A DNA stretch of 64,000 bases from JAPPFW01 sp965231815. GTDB lineage: Bacteria > Actinomycetota > Acidimicrobiia > Spongiisociales > Spongiisociaceae. The notes below the pieces were generated by a model. It did no database searches. It saw only the letters and a list, made by a program, of their open reading frames with translations, and was not told the DNA's origin. The position numbers were made by a program, and so were the translations under genes. The stretch's first letter is position 1. Each line of letters begins with the position of its first letter. Positions 43,181 to 52,557 of this stretch are shown one piece after another. Where the stretch lies: the NCBI GenBank assembly GCA_965231815.1, contig OZ246890.1:1860001-1924000 (forward strand), written 5' to 3'.

Positions 43181-44320
43181 TCAGCTGATGCAGGCTTCCA
43201 AGACATTCTTGTGGTGCTCACTTTGCGGATCGATGATGTCCTCATGGCCGGCCCCTCCGAGGCTCACGAAGCGGGCCTCGTCACCGGCCGTCACGGCTGC
43301 CTTGACGAAGTGTCGGCTCTGTTCAGGGCTAATACAGTCATCGCGCTCGCCGTGAAGGGCCACGATAGGTATTCCCAGGGGTAGGACATGGATCGGGCTT
43401 GCCTGATCGAGGTCGGTGGCGATGTCCTCGCCCAGGAATGCGGCCAGTTCCGTGTCGAAATCGGGTCGAAGTCGATGGAGGTCGAGAATACCGGCCAGGA
43501 GTATTAACTTGCGGGCCGCCACCCGGTGTTGCTTGAGGGCGAGGACCGCCAACTGTGCTCCTGCGGAGTGTCCGATAATCCGGATCCGGTCCGGATCGAG
43601 GTGGTACTCGGGGGTGAGTGAGGAGACGGCACGGATGCCGTGCGCGACGTCCTCCACTACCGCTCGCCAAGACCCTGCCGAGGGAACCCTGCGGTATTCG
43701 ATATTCCAAGTAGCGTGACCGTGCGCGGCCAAGTCGACGGCCAATCCGTCCATCAGGTCGCGGGTGTAGGGCGCGGTCCAACCACCGCCATGGATGAGGA
43801 CCGCTACCGGGTGCGGTCCTTCCACCTCCGGGAGTCGTAGATCCGCGATATGGTCGGGATGGCTTCCGTAGCTGACGGTGGTGGGTGTATGTCTGCTTCG
43901 GTAGTGGATGTGCGCTATAGCTGACAGGTATCCGGACACACCCCGACCGAAGATCTGATATACGCAGGCCGGGCCGGTTAGCGAGACGCGTCGCCAAGGC
44001 TCCCTCTCCCGGATGTTCGAGATGTGTACCTCGACCGTCGGGATTCCCACCGCTTCGATGGCGTCATGGAGCGCGTAGCTGGTGTGGGTGTAGGCGCCGG
44101 GATTGAACACGATGGCGTCGTAGCGATGCCGGGCTTCGTGGATGGCGTCGATGAGGTCACCCTCATGATTCGACTGGTAGGTCCCGAGCCGGTGCCCGAA
44201 CCTTGCAGCCTGTTCACCGCATGTTTCCTCCACTTCCGCCAGTGAGGTCGCGCCATACACCTCCGGAGAGCGGGTTCCCAGAAGGTTCAGGTTAGGGCCG
44301 TTCAGCAGCAGGATTCGCAT
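43181..44320 (-). CDS. aroQ: Type II 3-dehydroquinate dehydratase fused to alpha/beta hydrolase
   Basis: This 379-aa protein has two parts. Residues 1-143 are AroQ (shikimate pathway, dehydration of 3-dehydroquinate): NGPNLNLLGTRSPEVYG with catalytic Y22, FNPGAYTHTS (N73) and VHISN (H99). Residues 150-379 are an esterase-type alpha/beta hydrolase: HGGGW oxyanion motif at 177-181, nucleophile S252 in GHSAG, then GERDD and GAGHED. No stop or frame break separates them. AroQ alone is about 145 aa. The hydrolase resembles kynurenine formamidase and BD-FAE esterases; its substrate is unknown. Confidence 0.88.
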   Translation of the reverse strand: MRILLLNGPNLNLLGTRSPEVYGATSLAEVEETCGEQAARFGHRLGTYQSNHEGDLIDAIHEARHRYDAIVFNPGAYTHTSYALHDAIEAVGIPTVEVHISNIREREPWRRVSLTGPACVYQIFGRGVSGYLSAIAHIHYRSRHTPTTVSYGSHPDHIADLRLPEVEGPHPVAVLIHGGGWTAPYTRDLMDGLAVDLAAHGHATWNIEYRRVPSAGSWRAVVEDVAHGIRAVSSLTPEYHLDPDRIRIIGHSAGAQLAVLALKQHRVAARKLILLAGILDLHRLRPDFDTELAAFLGEDIATDLDQASPIHVLPLGIPIVALHGERDDCISPEQSRHFVKAAVTAGDEARFVSLGGAGHEDIIDPQSEHHKNVLEACIS

Positions 44321-44440
44321 GATCGCCCAGCGTAGTCAGGGTTTTGGATCCGGTCTGGGTGACGAGCGGTCATGATCACCGGTCTACCGCGTAAGAGGGG
44401 CACAGATGTAGTGTTACTCCAGTCTACGAAAGGGGCGACT

Positions 44441-44863
44441 GTGTCATCAGGTGTGCATAGGGCGATGGGGATAGCGCTGGTCGTCTATTCCGTGCTGTAC
44501 ACCGTCCAGGTCGTGTTCGGGAGCCTGTACTCGGAAGTGCTTTCCGCCTCTGACGTGTTCGGGGTCATGAACTATCTGACTGCGGCCGGGATCGTCGTGT
44601 CGGTTACGGTTATGTGGACGCGGAGGCGATGTGCGGGAAGCCCGGACACCGCGCCGGGTCCCTACCTGGCGGCCCGGGCCGGGTTCTACTCCGCCCTTGC
44701 CTTGGCCATACTGTTCTTCACTCTTTGGTTCCGGTTGCTCATGTTGGGCGAGGGGGAGTCATTGAGCACCGCGGATGATTTCGCGTGGTATCTGGTCGCC
44801 GTGCTCAATCCATTGGTACTCGGAACCACCGGTGCGATCCTGTCGAAGACGTCGACCCCTTGA
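44441..44863 (+). CDS. Four-helix membrane protein, unknown function
   Basis: This protein of about 140 aa has four predicted membrane segments (near 10-30, 42-60, 78-100 and 115-135). GTG 44441 follows GAAAGGGG at good spacing; a longer form from 44372 adds 23 residues without membrane character. It is not recognised. It is divergent from the aroQ fusion gene and 75 bp upstream of the ABC exporter frame. Confidence 0.65.
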   Translation: MSSGVHRAMGIALVVYSVLYTVQVVFGSLYSEVLSASDVFGVMNYLTAAGIVVSVTVMWTRRRCAGSPDTAPGPYLAARAGFYSALALAILFFTLWFRLLMLGEGESLSTADDFAWYLVAVLNPLVLGTTGAILSKTSTP

Positions 44864-44937
44864 CGAGGCAAAGACAGGGTTTGAACAAGCTGGCACCGGA
44901 CCGGTCGTAGACTGACAAAGCGGCGTCGGAGGTCATC

Positions 44938-46833
44938 ATTTTTCATGGTTCAGGGGGTGGCTGGTGGTCATATCTACGCTATGACGCCAGCGAGTCCGGT
45001 CCGTCACTGGATCGGGCGCTGCTCCGGCGGGTTTTTTCCTACGGGCGGCCCTACCGATGGCTCCTGGTGGGTGTGCTGCTGACCATCTTGGTGGTGTCGG
45101 TCCTGTCGGTGATTCCCCCGCTCTTGATCCGTGAACTGGTGGACAGAGCGATCCCGGAGGCTGACCTGGGTCGACTGACCCTCCTCGGAGTGGGAATGGT
45201 GCTGGTTCCCCTGGTCAACATGCTGGTAGGGGCTATACAGCGATGGATGTCCGCCCGGGCCGGAGAGGGGATTATCTTCGACCTGCGTCGCAGCCTCTAC
45301 GGGCACCTCCAATCCATGTCCTTCCGGTTCTTTACCGAGACGAAGACCGGAGAGCTTGTTTCGCGATTGAACAGCGACGTGGTTGGCGCCCAGACCGCTA
45401 TTACGGGAACCTTCGTAACCATCATCTCGAACTTCATCTCGGTGGTGGTGGTCATGTCCGTGATGCTTCGAGCCGAGTGGAGGCTCACCTTGCTGGCGGT
45501 TGCCGCACTTCCGCTGTTCATTTACCCGGCGCGACGGGTGGCCCAAGTCTTGAGAAGGATCACCCGGCGCCAGATGAAACACAATGCGGAAATGGCCTCC
45601 ATCCTCAACGAGACCTTCAATGTCAGCGGCGCCCTACTCGTGAAGCTGTTCGGACGCCGGGGGGAGGAGATGGCGAGGTTTTCCGACCAGGCCCGGATGG
45701 TGCGAGACCTGGGTGTCCGCCAAGCGATGATCGGGCGATGGTTCTTTGCCGCTCTCGGATTGATCAGCGCGATGGGTACAGCGTCGGTCTTCTGGGTGGG
45801 CGGCTACATGGTGATAAGGGGAGACCTGAGTCTTGGAACCGTGGTCATGTTCGCCACGCTGCTGGTCCAGTTATACGGACCTCTGGCGTCCATGTCCAAC
45901 GCCCGAGTCGAGTTCGCAACCTCGCTGGTTTCCTTCGAGCGGGTCTTCGAGATCCTGGATCTACCTCACGAGATCGTCGAGACCTCCAACCCGTCGGATA
46001 TCCGCCCGGTCAAGGGGGCGGTTGAGTTCGATCATGTCTCCTTCCGCTACCAGGCGGAGGAGAGCGCCGGGTTGGCGCCGGTCAGCCGCCCATGGAGGCT
46101 TCCGGATGAAGATTCGTCGATGGTGCAAACCAGCCGATCATGGGCAATCGAAGATGTGAGTTTCCGCATCGAACCGGGGCAGCACGCGGCGCTGGTCGGA
46201 CCTTCCGGCGCCGGAAAGACCACCGTAAGCTACCTGTTGCCCAGGCTCTACGATGTAAATGAAGGACGTGTAACGATTGACGGGACCGATATCCGGTGGG
46301 CCAGTCTGCAGTCGTTGGAACAGTCGATCGGCGTGGTTACCCAGGAGACGTTTCTCTTTCACGACACCATTGCCGCCAACCTGCGGTACGCCAAGCCCGA
46401 CGCCCGGCAGGAAGAACTCGAACAAGCGGCTAGGGCCGCCAACATCCATGACTTCATCATCTCGCTAGGGGACGGCTACCAGACGGTGGTGGGGGAACGT
46501 GGATATCGCCTATCGGGAGGTGAAAAGCAGCGAGTCGCGCTAGCCAGGGTGATCCTGAAGGATCCACAGATCCTGATACTCGATGAGGCGACGGCTCACC
46601 TCGATCCCGAGTCGGAGGCGCTGATACACCAGGCCCTCGATAGGGTGATGCTGGGGAGAACATCTCTGGTAATTGCCCACCGGTTGTCTACTATCCGTGC
46701 CGCCGACCGGATTCTCGTTCTGGATGAGGGACGATTGGTGGAGGAGGGAACCCACGAGGTTCTGCTCCGTCGGGATGGTCTGTACGCCAGGTTGTACCGG
46801 ACGATGTTTGAGGGACAGAACGCGCCGGCCTGA
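44938..46833 (+). CDS. ABC exporter (fused permease-ATPase), apparent ATT start
   Basis: This multidrug-type exporter of about 631 aa has six transmembrane helices in the first 320 residues, then a nucleotide-binding domain: Walker A GPSGAGKTT near 421, signature LSGGEKQRVALAR near 525 and Walker B ILILDEATAHLD. Family N-terminal residues (GGGWWSYLRYD) are encoded upstream of the first canonical start in frame (GTG 45067). GGAGG at 44928-44932 is correctly placed for ATT 44938. ATG 44945 is out of frame. Use of ATT, as in infC, or a one-base error would both explain this. It probably works as a homodimer. Confidence 0.88.
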   Translation: MFHGSGGGWWSYLRYDASESGPSLDRALLRRVFSYGRPYRWLLVGVLLTILVVSVLSVIPPLLIRELVDRAIPEADLGRLTLLGVGMVLVPLVNMLVGAIQRWMSARAGEGIIFDLRRSLYGHLQSMSFRFFTETKTGELVSRLNSDVVGAQTAITGTFVTIISNFISVVVVMSVMLRAEWRLTLLAVAALPLFIYPARRVAQVLRRITRRQMKHNAEMASILNETFNVSGALLVKLFGRRGEEMARFSDQARMVRDLGVRQAMIGRWFFAALGLISAMGTASVFWVGGYMVIRGDLSLGTVVMFATLLVQLYGPLASMSNARVEFATSLVSFERVFEILDLPHEIVETSNPSDIRPVKGAVEFDHVSFRYQAEESAGLAPVSRPWRLPDEDSSMVQTSRSWAIEDVSFRIEPGQHAALVGPSGAGKTTVSYLLPRLYDVNEGRVTIDGTDIRWASLQSLEQSIGVVTQETFLFHDTIAANLRYAKPDARQEELEQAARAANIHDFIISLGDGYQTVVGERGYRLSGGEKQRVALARVILKDPQILILDEATAHLDPESEALIHQALDRVMLGRTSLVIAHRLSTIRAADRILVLDEGRLVEEGTHEVLLRRDGLYARLYRTMFEGQNAPA

Positions 46834-46839
46834 GCGTGG

Positions 46840-47277
46840 TCAGGCGCCCATCGCCCTCGACACCGAAGGTGACCCATGAGCCAGCAGGAGCAGGTTCTCG
46901 TCATGGCACATCCACAGGTAGTTGTTCACCTTGAACCACCGATTAGGGGGCGCTACCCGCAGAGCCGCGCGACCGGCCGAATGTCGGGCACGATAGGCCA
47001 GTACTTCTACATCCGGGGCATGGACGGCGTCGATACGCCCCACCAATTCGAAGTCACCGAAAAGGGCCGACATGCATCCCCACCCGTCATCGGCGCCGGT
47101 GGAGTCGATGAGGTGGATTCTTTGGCACTCCGGACATGTTCTCACCCGGATCCCCCGATGGGTCGAGATCGTTCCGGCATGGTCCAGGCACCGCATAAAC
47201 AACATGGTGCCAGAGGGGTGGGACACGGAAGGTGATTTGGGGTCTGATCGTCCGACCGGCCATTGGCTTTGCGACAT
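46840..47277 (-). CDS. Hypothetical protein, possible zinc-binding
   Basis: This is a minus-strand frame of up to 145 aa; ATG 47205 would give about 121. It contains CPECQR and later single Cys and His residues, which may bind zinc. It is convergent with the ABC exporter. The opposite strand also carries an open frame (46876-47235), so the call is uncertain; the minus frame has the more protein-like composition. Confidence 0.4.
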   Translation of the reverse strand: MSQSQWPVGRSDPKSPSVSHPSGTMLFMRCLDHAGTISTHRGIRVRTCPECQRIHLIDSTGADDGWGCMSALFGDFELVGRIDAVHAPDVEVLAYRARHSAGRAALRVAPPNRWFKVNNYLWMCHDENLLLLAHGSPSVSRAMGA

Positions 47278-47292
47278 TCGCAGGTCCGAGAT

Positions 47293-50200
47293 CTAGATTT
47301 CTGCTGCTACGGAGGCCGGCAGCCCGCTCACGATGCGGTGGGTTTCTATGGATACTCGCACGAGGCGTTGTAGGTGGAGGATGAGGTTGTATGGATGGTC
47401 GGCCCATTGATGCCATTGGTTGGGATCGTTGGTGATGCCGGAGTTTCTGTCGGTTGTGACCTTGAGGCGGTCGATGGCCCATTCGAGGGGTGTTCTGCCG
47501 TTGACTTTGTACAGGTGGGCTTCGTCGGGGATCCTCTCGATACGGCATCGGCTGTTGACATGCAGCACGCTTCGGTTGTCGGTTAGTTTCCCGTCGCTGC
47601 CACGTATTCTGTCCCAACGCATTCTGTTATCAATGCGATAGAAGCCCCCGTCGTCGGTCCCGCTCGGTGCGGTGACGGTTAGCGGCCACGGCTCACAGGT
47701 CTCGTAGCCGAGGTGCAGGTCGATAAGAGCCTGTCCGGCGTCCTGGAACGTCCGGAAGTTGGGAGCCAAGGGAATGCGTGGCAGCCCTTTTCGCAGGTCG
47801 TGAGCGTATCTGGTGCGCCAGTCCTGGGCGTGGAGGACACCGTAGATGTACGCCCAGATGTCGTCCTTGGATATGGTCGGGTCGTTGTAGCGCTGTCGGA
47901 AATGGTGGAGGCACCAGTGCGTGATGTTGTCGACCCTGCCGTCTGGGCCTGGCTTGTCTTGGTTGCCTGTGCGCTGGTCGAAGTGGAGTAGCGGGGGGGG
48001 GGGGGCGTCGGTGCCTGTCTCGTACCTGTATCGGGGGAAGGCTTGTCCGCCTGAGTGGAGATGCAGGTCGGGAGTGGTATCTGTGATGAGAGCAGAAAAC
48101 TCGACGCTGGCTCCTGGGCCCGTGACGTAGATAGCCTGGTTTGGGAGGACATGACGCAAGATATTGTCCGTCCATCGTGGATCGGTGGTTGATCTACCTG
48201 CTGCGCGCCGTGCGGGGAAGATGGCGGGGATGCGGTAGACCTGGTTGATACATGCCGACTCGTGGTAGAGCCATTGCTTGACGAAGGGCCGATAGTGGAC
48301 GAGCCGAAGGTAATGATGATCGAATACGATTCGTGTATCGCGCTTGAGATGTAGACGGGTGTCTCTCGACCATTTCATCCGATGCAGCGCGTCGTTTGTG
48401 GTCGCCTCCTGTAGGGTCATGTCCCCGGCCTTGACGGCGCGTCGTCGTCGTTCGTAGAAGTCGACTATCTTCGCTGCGCGGTCCACTAGTGCGTGGCGGT
48501 CGTAGGAGTACAGGTACGGATCACGACCTGTTGCTAGACCCAAAGAGTACAGACGCATCGCAGTATCCGGCACGGCGCGTTTGCTCGCTCTTGCAGCTTT
48601 GTGGCCTAACCGGATCAGCTTCTTCCACGTCGGATCTCTCTGGTTGATCCAGTCGTGATGCTCGTCGGGTTCGAGGAGCTGCCAGTCGTCGATGCCGTCG
48701 ACTGACCCCAGGTCGACGAGGGTTTGCAGTTTTTGTTCGCGGGTGAGGTAGTCGCCGATGTCTCGGTAGTGGATGCGGCAGCCGGTGTGTGTGGTGCCGG
48801 GGTTTCGGACCATCACGGTGACCGCCACACCCACGCGGCTGCTCCCTCCGAAGACCTTGCCACCTTCTCGTCTCCAGGCTTCTCCTTGGAGGCGGGCGTT
48901 GCCTCGCAGGTTGAAGATGTAGAGGCTGGTGAACTCGTCGGCGAGGCAGGCGCGCATCCCGGCTTCGGCGTTACCGTCGATGTATCCGCTCGGGGTGACG
49001 AAAGCGACGATGCCGCGCTCACCGATGCGGTCGGTCGCCCACCGTACAGCCATCTTGTACAAGTCCATTAGTTGCCTGCGGTTCTGGGTCTTGCTTTTCG
49101 CTGCGTAGGTTTGGCGGATCCGTTCTTCAAGGTCGGTGTGGGGGATGTTGGGGTTGTCCTCACCGGCGTGTCTTTGTCCTGCTGACCAGGGCGGGTTGCC
49201 GACGATGATTTGGATGGGCAGTTCGGCCTGTTTGCGGGCGCGTTCGCTGTTGGCGCCGAGGGTGGGCATGGGAGGCTGTTGGGGGTTCAGCTCGAAGGTG
49301 TCGGTGAGCACTACTCCACCGAACGGCTGGTAGTCGTCGTTGGGACGGCGGGTCATGTAGCCCTGTTCGATCTTGACCGCGGCGATGTAGTAGGACAGGG
49401 GTATCCATTCGTTGGCGTGTAGTTCCGATACGTATTTGCGGGTCAGGTCTCGGTCTGTGACCAGGTCGGGGAGGGTGAGCAGCCGGTAAGGGAAGGTGCC
49501 GGTGCCGACGAACGGGTCCAACACATGTACGCCTTCGTCGGTGAGTCCCCGCCCGAACTCGCGGCGTGAAGCTACATCGGCTGATCGGAGGATGAAGTCG
49601 ACCACCTCGACGGGGGTGTAGGCGATCCCGGCCTGGGAAGCCAGTTTCGGTTCCACTACCTGGAAGAAGGACTCGTACAGGTCGAGCAGGATCCGCAACC
49701 GCCCTTCCGGATCGGTAACTTCCTGCACCCGGATCTTGACACTCTGGTAGAAGTGGTCTAGGTCGCGGGCTTCGTTAGCCAGTCCCTCGCGATCAAGCGC
49801 CTCCACCATTCTGTTGAGGGCGCTGACGACGGGGTTGCGTTGAGCGAACTCGTCGCTGCCGAACAGCGCCTCGAACACGGGCAGCGTGACCAGATGCGAG
49901 GCGAGCATCCCGATAACTGTCGGGGCCTGAAGATGCTCGTTGATGGTGTGGCGCATTTCGTCGAGGAAACTGTCGAACGCCTGACGGGTGTCCGCGTGGT
50001 CGGCACGTTCGAGCAGTTCCTCTATGCGCTGGCGGATCCGGTTCGTGACCGCTCCCACGTCGTTTCCCCAAGTCTTCCAATAGCGTTTGTCGCCGCAGTG
50101 TTCCACCAACGCAGAGGCGATCTCGTCGTTGAGAGGGAGACTCATCTGGCCGACTTCCTGAATCGTCCCAGGAGCGTCGCCGTCGTCTTCGTCACCGGCG

Positions 50201-52161
50201 GTGTTGTCAATGACAGTGACGGGGGGTTTGCCGCCAATGTCGGCGGTGTTGACCCACACGTCCATCCGTTCGTCGTGAGCACGCAACGCTGAGATCACAT
50301 CCCACACCGGCTGGAAGTCGGATCTTCGCAAGAAATCGGCATCGGTGACCCGTTTGCCTTCGGGGACGATCACGGGCAGCACGATGTAGCCCCGATTCTT
50401 CCCCGGAGCGCTTCGCATGACCCGTCCCACCGCTTGGACGATCTCCACCTTCGACTTGCGCGGTTGCATGAACAGCACCGCGTCGAGGGCGGGAACGTCG
50501 ACGCCTTCGGTGAGGCATTTGGCGTTGGTGACAATCCGGCAGCGTCCTTCGGGGATCTCGGCTCGGAGCTCGTTGAGGGCCTGCGCCCGGGCACTGGCGC
50601 GTGTCGTTCCGTCAATGTGTTCCACGTCGAGGTCGAGCAGTGTGCTGCCCAACTCGTGTTCCCGTCCCACATCGGCTGCTTGGCGACTAACAATTGCCGG
50701 CCACCACTTCTCCAAGTTGGTGGACGTCTTGATCGTGTTGGAGAAAGCGATAGCCCGCCGGGCTGTGTGGTGAGGGTTCAACCGTCCGGTTACCCGCTCG
50801 CCCGGGCCCCGGCTGGTCGGGTCTGCCAGAGCGTCCCAACATCCCAACAGTCTCACCACATCGGACACGTTCACGCCGGTCTCTTTATGTTCAGCTACGA
50901 AATCCCCTGCCAGGTTGGCGTAGAGCCCGTCCGACACGGCCACTATGGCCACTTCGTAGTCCGACAGGTGCCCCTCCTCGACGGCTTTGCGGAAGCTCAT
51001 CTGGGAGAACACCGGACCATAGGTGTCCTCATCGTCCATCGAGTAGATCGCCACCTGCCGTTCTTTGGCTTTCTCTTTGACGTTGGCGCTGTACAGCCGA
51101 GGAGTAGCAGTCATGTACAACCGCCGATCCGCCGACACCATCTCGTTGTCGTGCGCCATCAGCCAGGCCGAAACCGTCTCCCGTCCTTTCTTCTCCACAC
51201 CGGTGGTCCGATGCGCCTCGTCGCAGATCATCAGATCGAACCGCCCAGCCCCGTCGGCATGCGCGTTGGCGATGACCGGAAGCGACTGGTAGGTGCAGAA
51301 CACCACCGTCATCTCGCCGGGGCTGTCCTGGACAAGAACCTCGGCAATGTCTTCAGGGTCGGTAGTGACCGGAATCGACAACTCCGTCAGGTTGGCGTCC
51401 TCCGATCCGCGACGACCCGCTGAGCTGTCCGAACACACCCCGATGTACCGCTGCAGAGTGCGACGCTGGGTCGCCCACTCCCGCATCGTCTGACCCAACA
51501 ACGAGATAGACGGCACCACATACAAGACCCGGCCACCCTCGCCCACCAACCGCTCAGCCGCCCACAACGCCACCACCGACTTGCCGGTACCGCACGGCAG
51601 GATCAGCTTTCCCCGCTCATGCGCCTCGAAGCCCGCGATTATCTTTTTAACAGCTTCCTGCTGATACCGCCGGGGTTCGTAAACGGTCTCCTCGAACACC
51701 AGGGTCTCGGGTTCCTCCACGAACTCCGCCCAATCAACAGGCCACCCGTCCAGATCCCCATGTGTAAGGACACGACAGTTCGGCGCCTTCTTCAGCTTCC
51801 GCCATCCCGCCTTCGGAAGAGCACCCTTCGATGTGGATACGAACAGGCGGCGATCAAACCGCGCTGCGTCTGCGAGGAACGAGTTGATTTCGGCAGTGGC
51901 GACCCTGGACCTCGGGTAGTCCTTGCACTGGATAGCCCACTCCTTGCCGTCAAGATCCCGAGCGACCAGATCAACCCCGATATCCGGTCCGTCCCGATCC
52001 GGATACTCCTCCCAGAGCCACACATCCGAGAACCGATCCCGGAACTCACCCGGGTGATCCAACAACGCCGCCTTCACCAGCCGCTCGAAACTATGTCCCT
52101 GGAACACCGCAGTCGAGGAGCGCTCCCGGATCATTCCCAAAGCGGCGTCTAGGTTCGGCAC
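47293..52161 (-). CDS. Single-chain type ISP-like restriction-modification enzyme
   Basis: This 1622-aa protein combines all functions. It has an Mrr-like nuclease (GVDLVARDLDG, then QCK at 78-80) and an SF2 helicase/translocase (CGTGKS at 190-195, CDEAH, MTATPR, QAVGRVMR). Next come a helical coupler, an N6-adenine methyltransferase (DPFVGTGTFP near 880, NPPWSAGQ near 985) and a C-terminal target recognition part. This is the LlaBIII-type layout. GTG 52161 follows AAGGAG. A run of 13 C in the coding strand (47993-48005) encodes PPPP near residue 1386; slippage there would remove the last 236 residues. No separate methylase or specificity gene is nearby. Confidence 0.9.
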   Translation of the reverse strand: MPNLDAALGMIRERSSTAVFQGHSFERLVKAALLDHPGEFRDRFSDVWLWEEYPDRDGPDIGVDLVARDLDGKEWAIQCKDYPRSRVATAEINSFLADAARFDRRLFVSTSKGALPKAGWRKLKKAPNCRVLTHGDLDGWPVDWAEFVEEPETLVFEETVYEPRRYQQEAVKKIIAGFEAHERGKLILPCGTGKSVVALWAAERLVGEGGRVLYVVPSISLLGQTMREWATQRRTLQRYIGVCSDSSAGRRGSEDANLTELSIPVTTDPEDIAEVLVQDSPGEMTVVFCTYQSLPVIANAHADGAGRFDLMICDEAHRTTGVEKKGRETVSAWLMAHDNEMVSADRRLYMTATPRLYSANVKEKAKERQVAIYSMDDEDTYGPVFSQMSFRKAVEEGHLSDYEVAIVAVSDGLYANLAGDFVAEHKETGVNVSDVVRLLGCWDALADPTSRGPGERVTGRLNPHHTARRAIAFSNTIKTSTNLEKWWPAIVSRQAADVGREHELGSTLLDLDVEHIDGTTRASARAQALNELRAEIPEGRCRIVTNAKCLTEGVDVPALDAVLFMQPRKSKVEIVQAVGRVMRSAPGKNRGYIVLPVIVPEGKRVTDADFLRRSDFQPVWDVISALRAHDERMDVWVNTADIGGKPPVTVIDNTAGDEDDGDAPGTIQEVGQMSLPLNDEIASALVEHCGDKRYWKTWGNDVGAVTNRIRQRIEELLERADHADTRQAFDSFLDEMRHTINEHLQAPTVIGMLASHLVTLPVFEALFGSDEFAQRNPVVSALNRMVEALDREGLANEARDLDHFYQSVKIRVQEVTDPEGRLRILLDLYESFFQVVEPKLASQAGIAYTPVEVVDFILRSADVASRREFGRGLTDEGVHVLDPFVGTGTFPYRLLTLPDLVTDRDLTRKYVSELHANEWIPLSYYIAAVKIEQGYMTRRPNDDYQPFGGVVLTDTFELNPQQPPMPTLGANSERARKQAELPIQIIVGNPPWSAGQRHAGEDNPNIPHTDLEERIRQTYAAKSKTQNRRQLMDLYKMAVRWATDRIGERGIVAFVTPSGYIDGNAEAGMRACLADEFTSLYIFNLRGNARLQGEAWRREGGKVFGGSSRVGVAVTVMVRNPGTTHTGCRIHYRDIGDYLTREQKLQTLVDLGSVDGIDDWQLLEPDEHHDWINQRDPTWKKLIRLGHKAARASKRAVPDTAMRLYSLGLATGRDPYLYSYDRHALVDRAAKIVDFYERRRRAVKAGDMTLQEATTNDALHRMKWSRDTRLHLKRDTRIVFDHHYLRLVHYRPFVKQWLYHESACINQVYRIPAIFPARRAAGRSTTDPRWTDNILRHVLPNQAIYVTGPGASVEFSALITDTTPDLHLHSGGQAFPRYRYETGTDAPPPPLLHFDQRTGNQDKPGPDGRVDNITHWCLHHFRQRYNDPTISKDDIWAYIYGVLHAQDWRTRYAHDLRKGLPRIPLAPNFRTFQDAGQALIDLHLGYETCEPWPLTVTAPSGTDDGGFYRIDNRMRWDRIRGSDGKLTDNRSVLHVNSRCRIERIPDEAHLYKVNGRTPLEWAIDRLKVTTDRNSGITNDPNQWHQWADHPYNLILHLQRLVRVSIETHRIVSGLPASVAAEI
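47993..48005. repeat. 13-nt G homopolymer (C tract in coding strand)
   Basis: There are thirteen consecutive G on the plus strand within the restriction enzyme gene, currently in frame. It is the longest single-base run I noticed in the window. Its place inside a modification enzyme is typical of phase-variable loci. Confidence 0.9.
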
Positions 52162-52256
52162 AACGAGTCTCCTTCAATCACATCCCACAACCCCGAATCC
52201 GACGACACAGACAACGAGTTCCAGAGACTCCCGAATCCCGCTGGAGTCCTATGGGG

Positions 52257-52286
52257 CTGGACGCTTGGTTCTTGTGAATGTATAAT
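52257..52286 (+). promoter_or_regulatory. Putative promoter with consensus -10
   Basis: TATAAT at 52281-52286 with CTGGAC at 52257-52262 (18-bp spacer). It points toward the GNAT-PIN gene, whose start lies about 265 bp on. The stretch 52287-52545 has no convincing gene and may be a long leader. Confidence 0.45.
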
Positions 52287-52557
52287 GATGGTTGGAGTTC
52301 TTCTGTCGGTGAGGTATGGTTCCGATGGTGGAGTGAGGCTAGCGGGCTTGTATACGGCGACTGAATCAGACCGTGCAGATTCTCTCGGTGAAGATGGCTG
52401 GGTTTACCATTCGGGATGACGGCAGGCCCGCACCACTTCGGGGACCCAGTAGGGAGCGTCGTGTTCAGTCAGGGTTTCCATCCGGGCCGGCTCCCTTTCC
52501 GTTCCGGCGCTGGTCTCAATTCCCGACTAGGTCGCTAACCACAGGGTGGAAGAGATT

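Noticed and set aside
46876..47235. 119-codon plus-strand frame opposite the hypothetical gene at 46.8 kb
   Set aside because: The minus-strand frame has a more protein-like composition and a CPEC motif; only one is likely real.
50434..51423. 329-codon plus-strand frame opposite the restriction enzyme
   Set aside because: It lies fully over the helicase motifs of the minus-strand gene and has no family resemblance.
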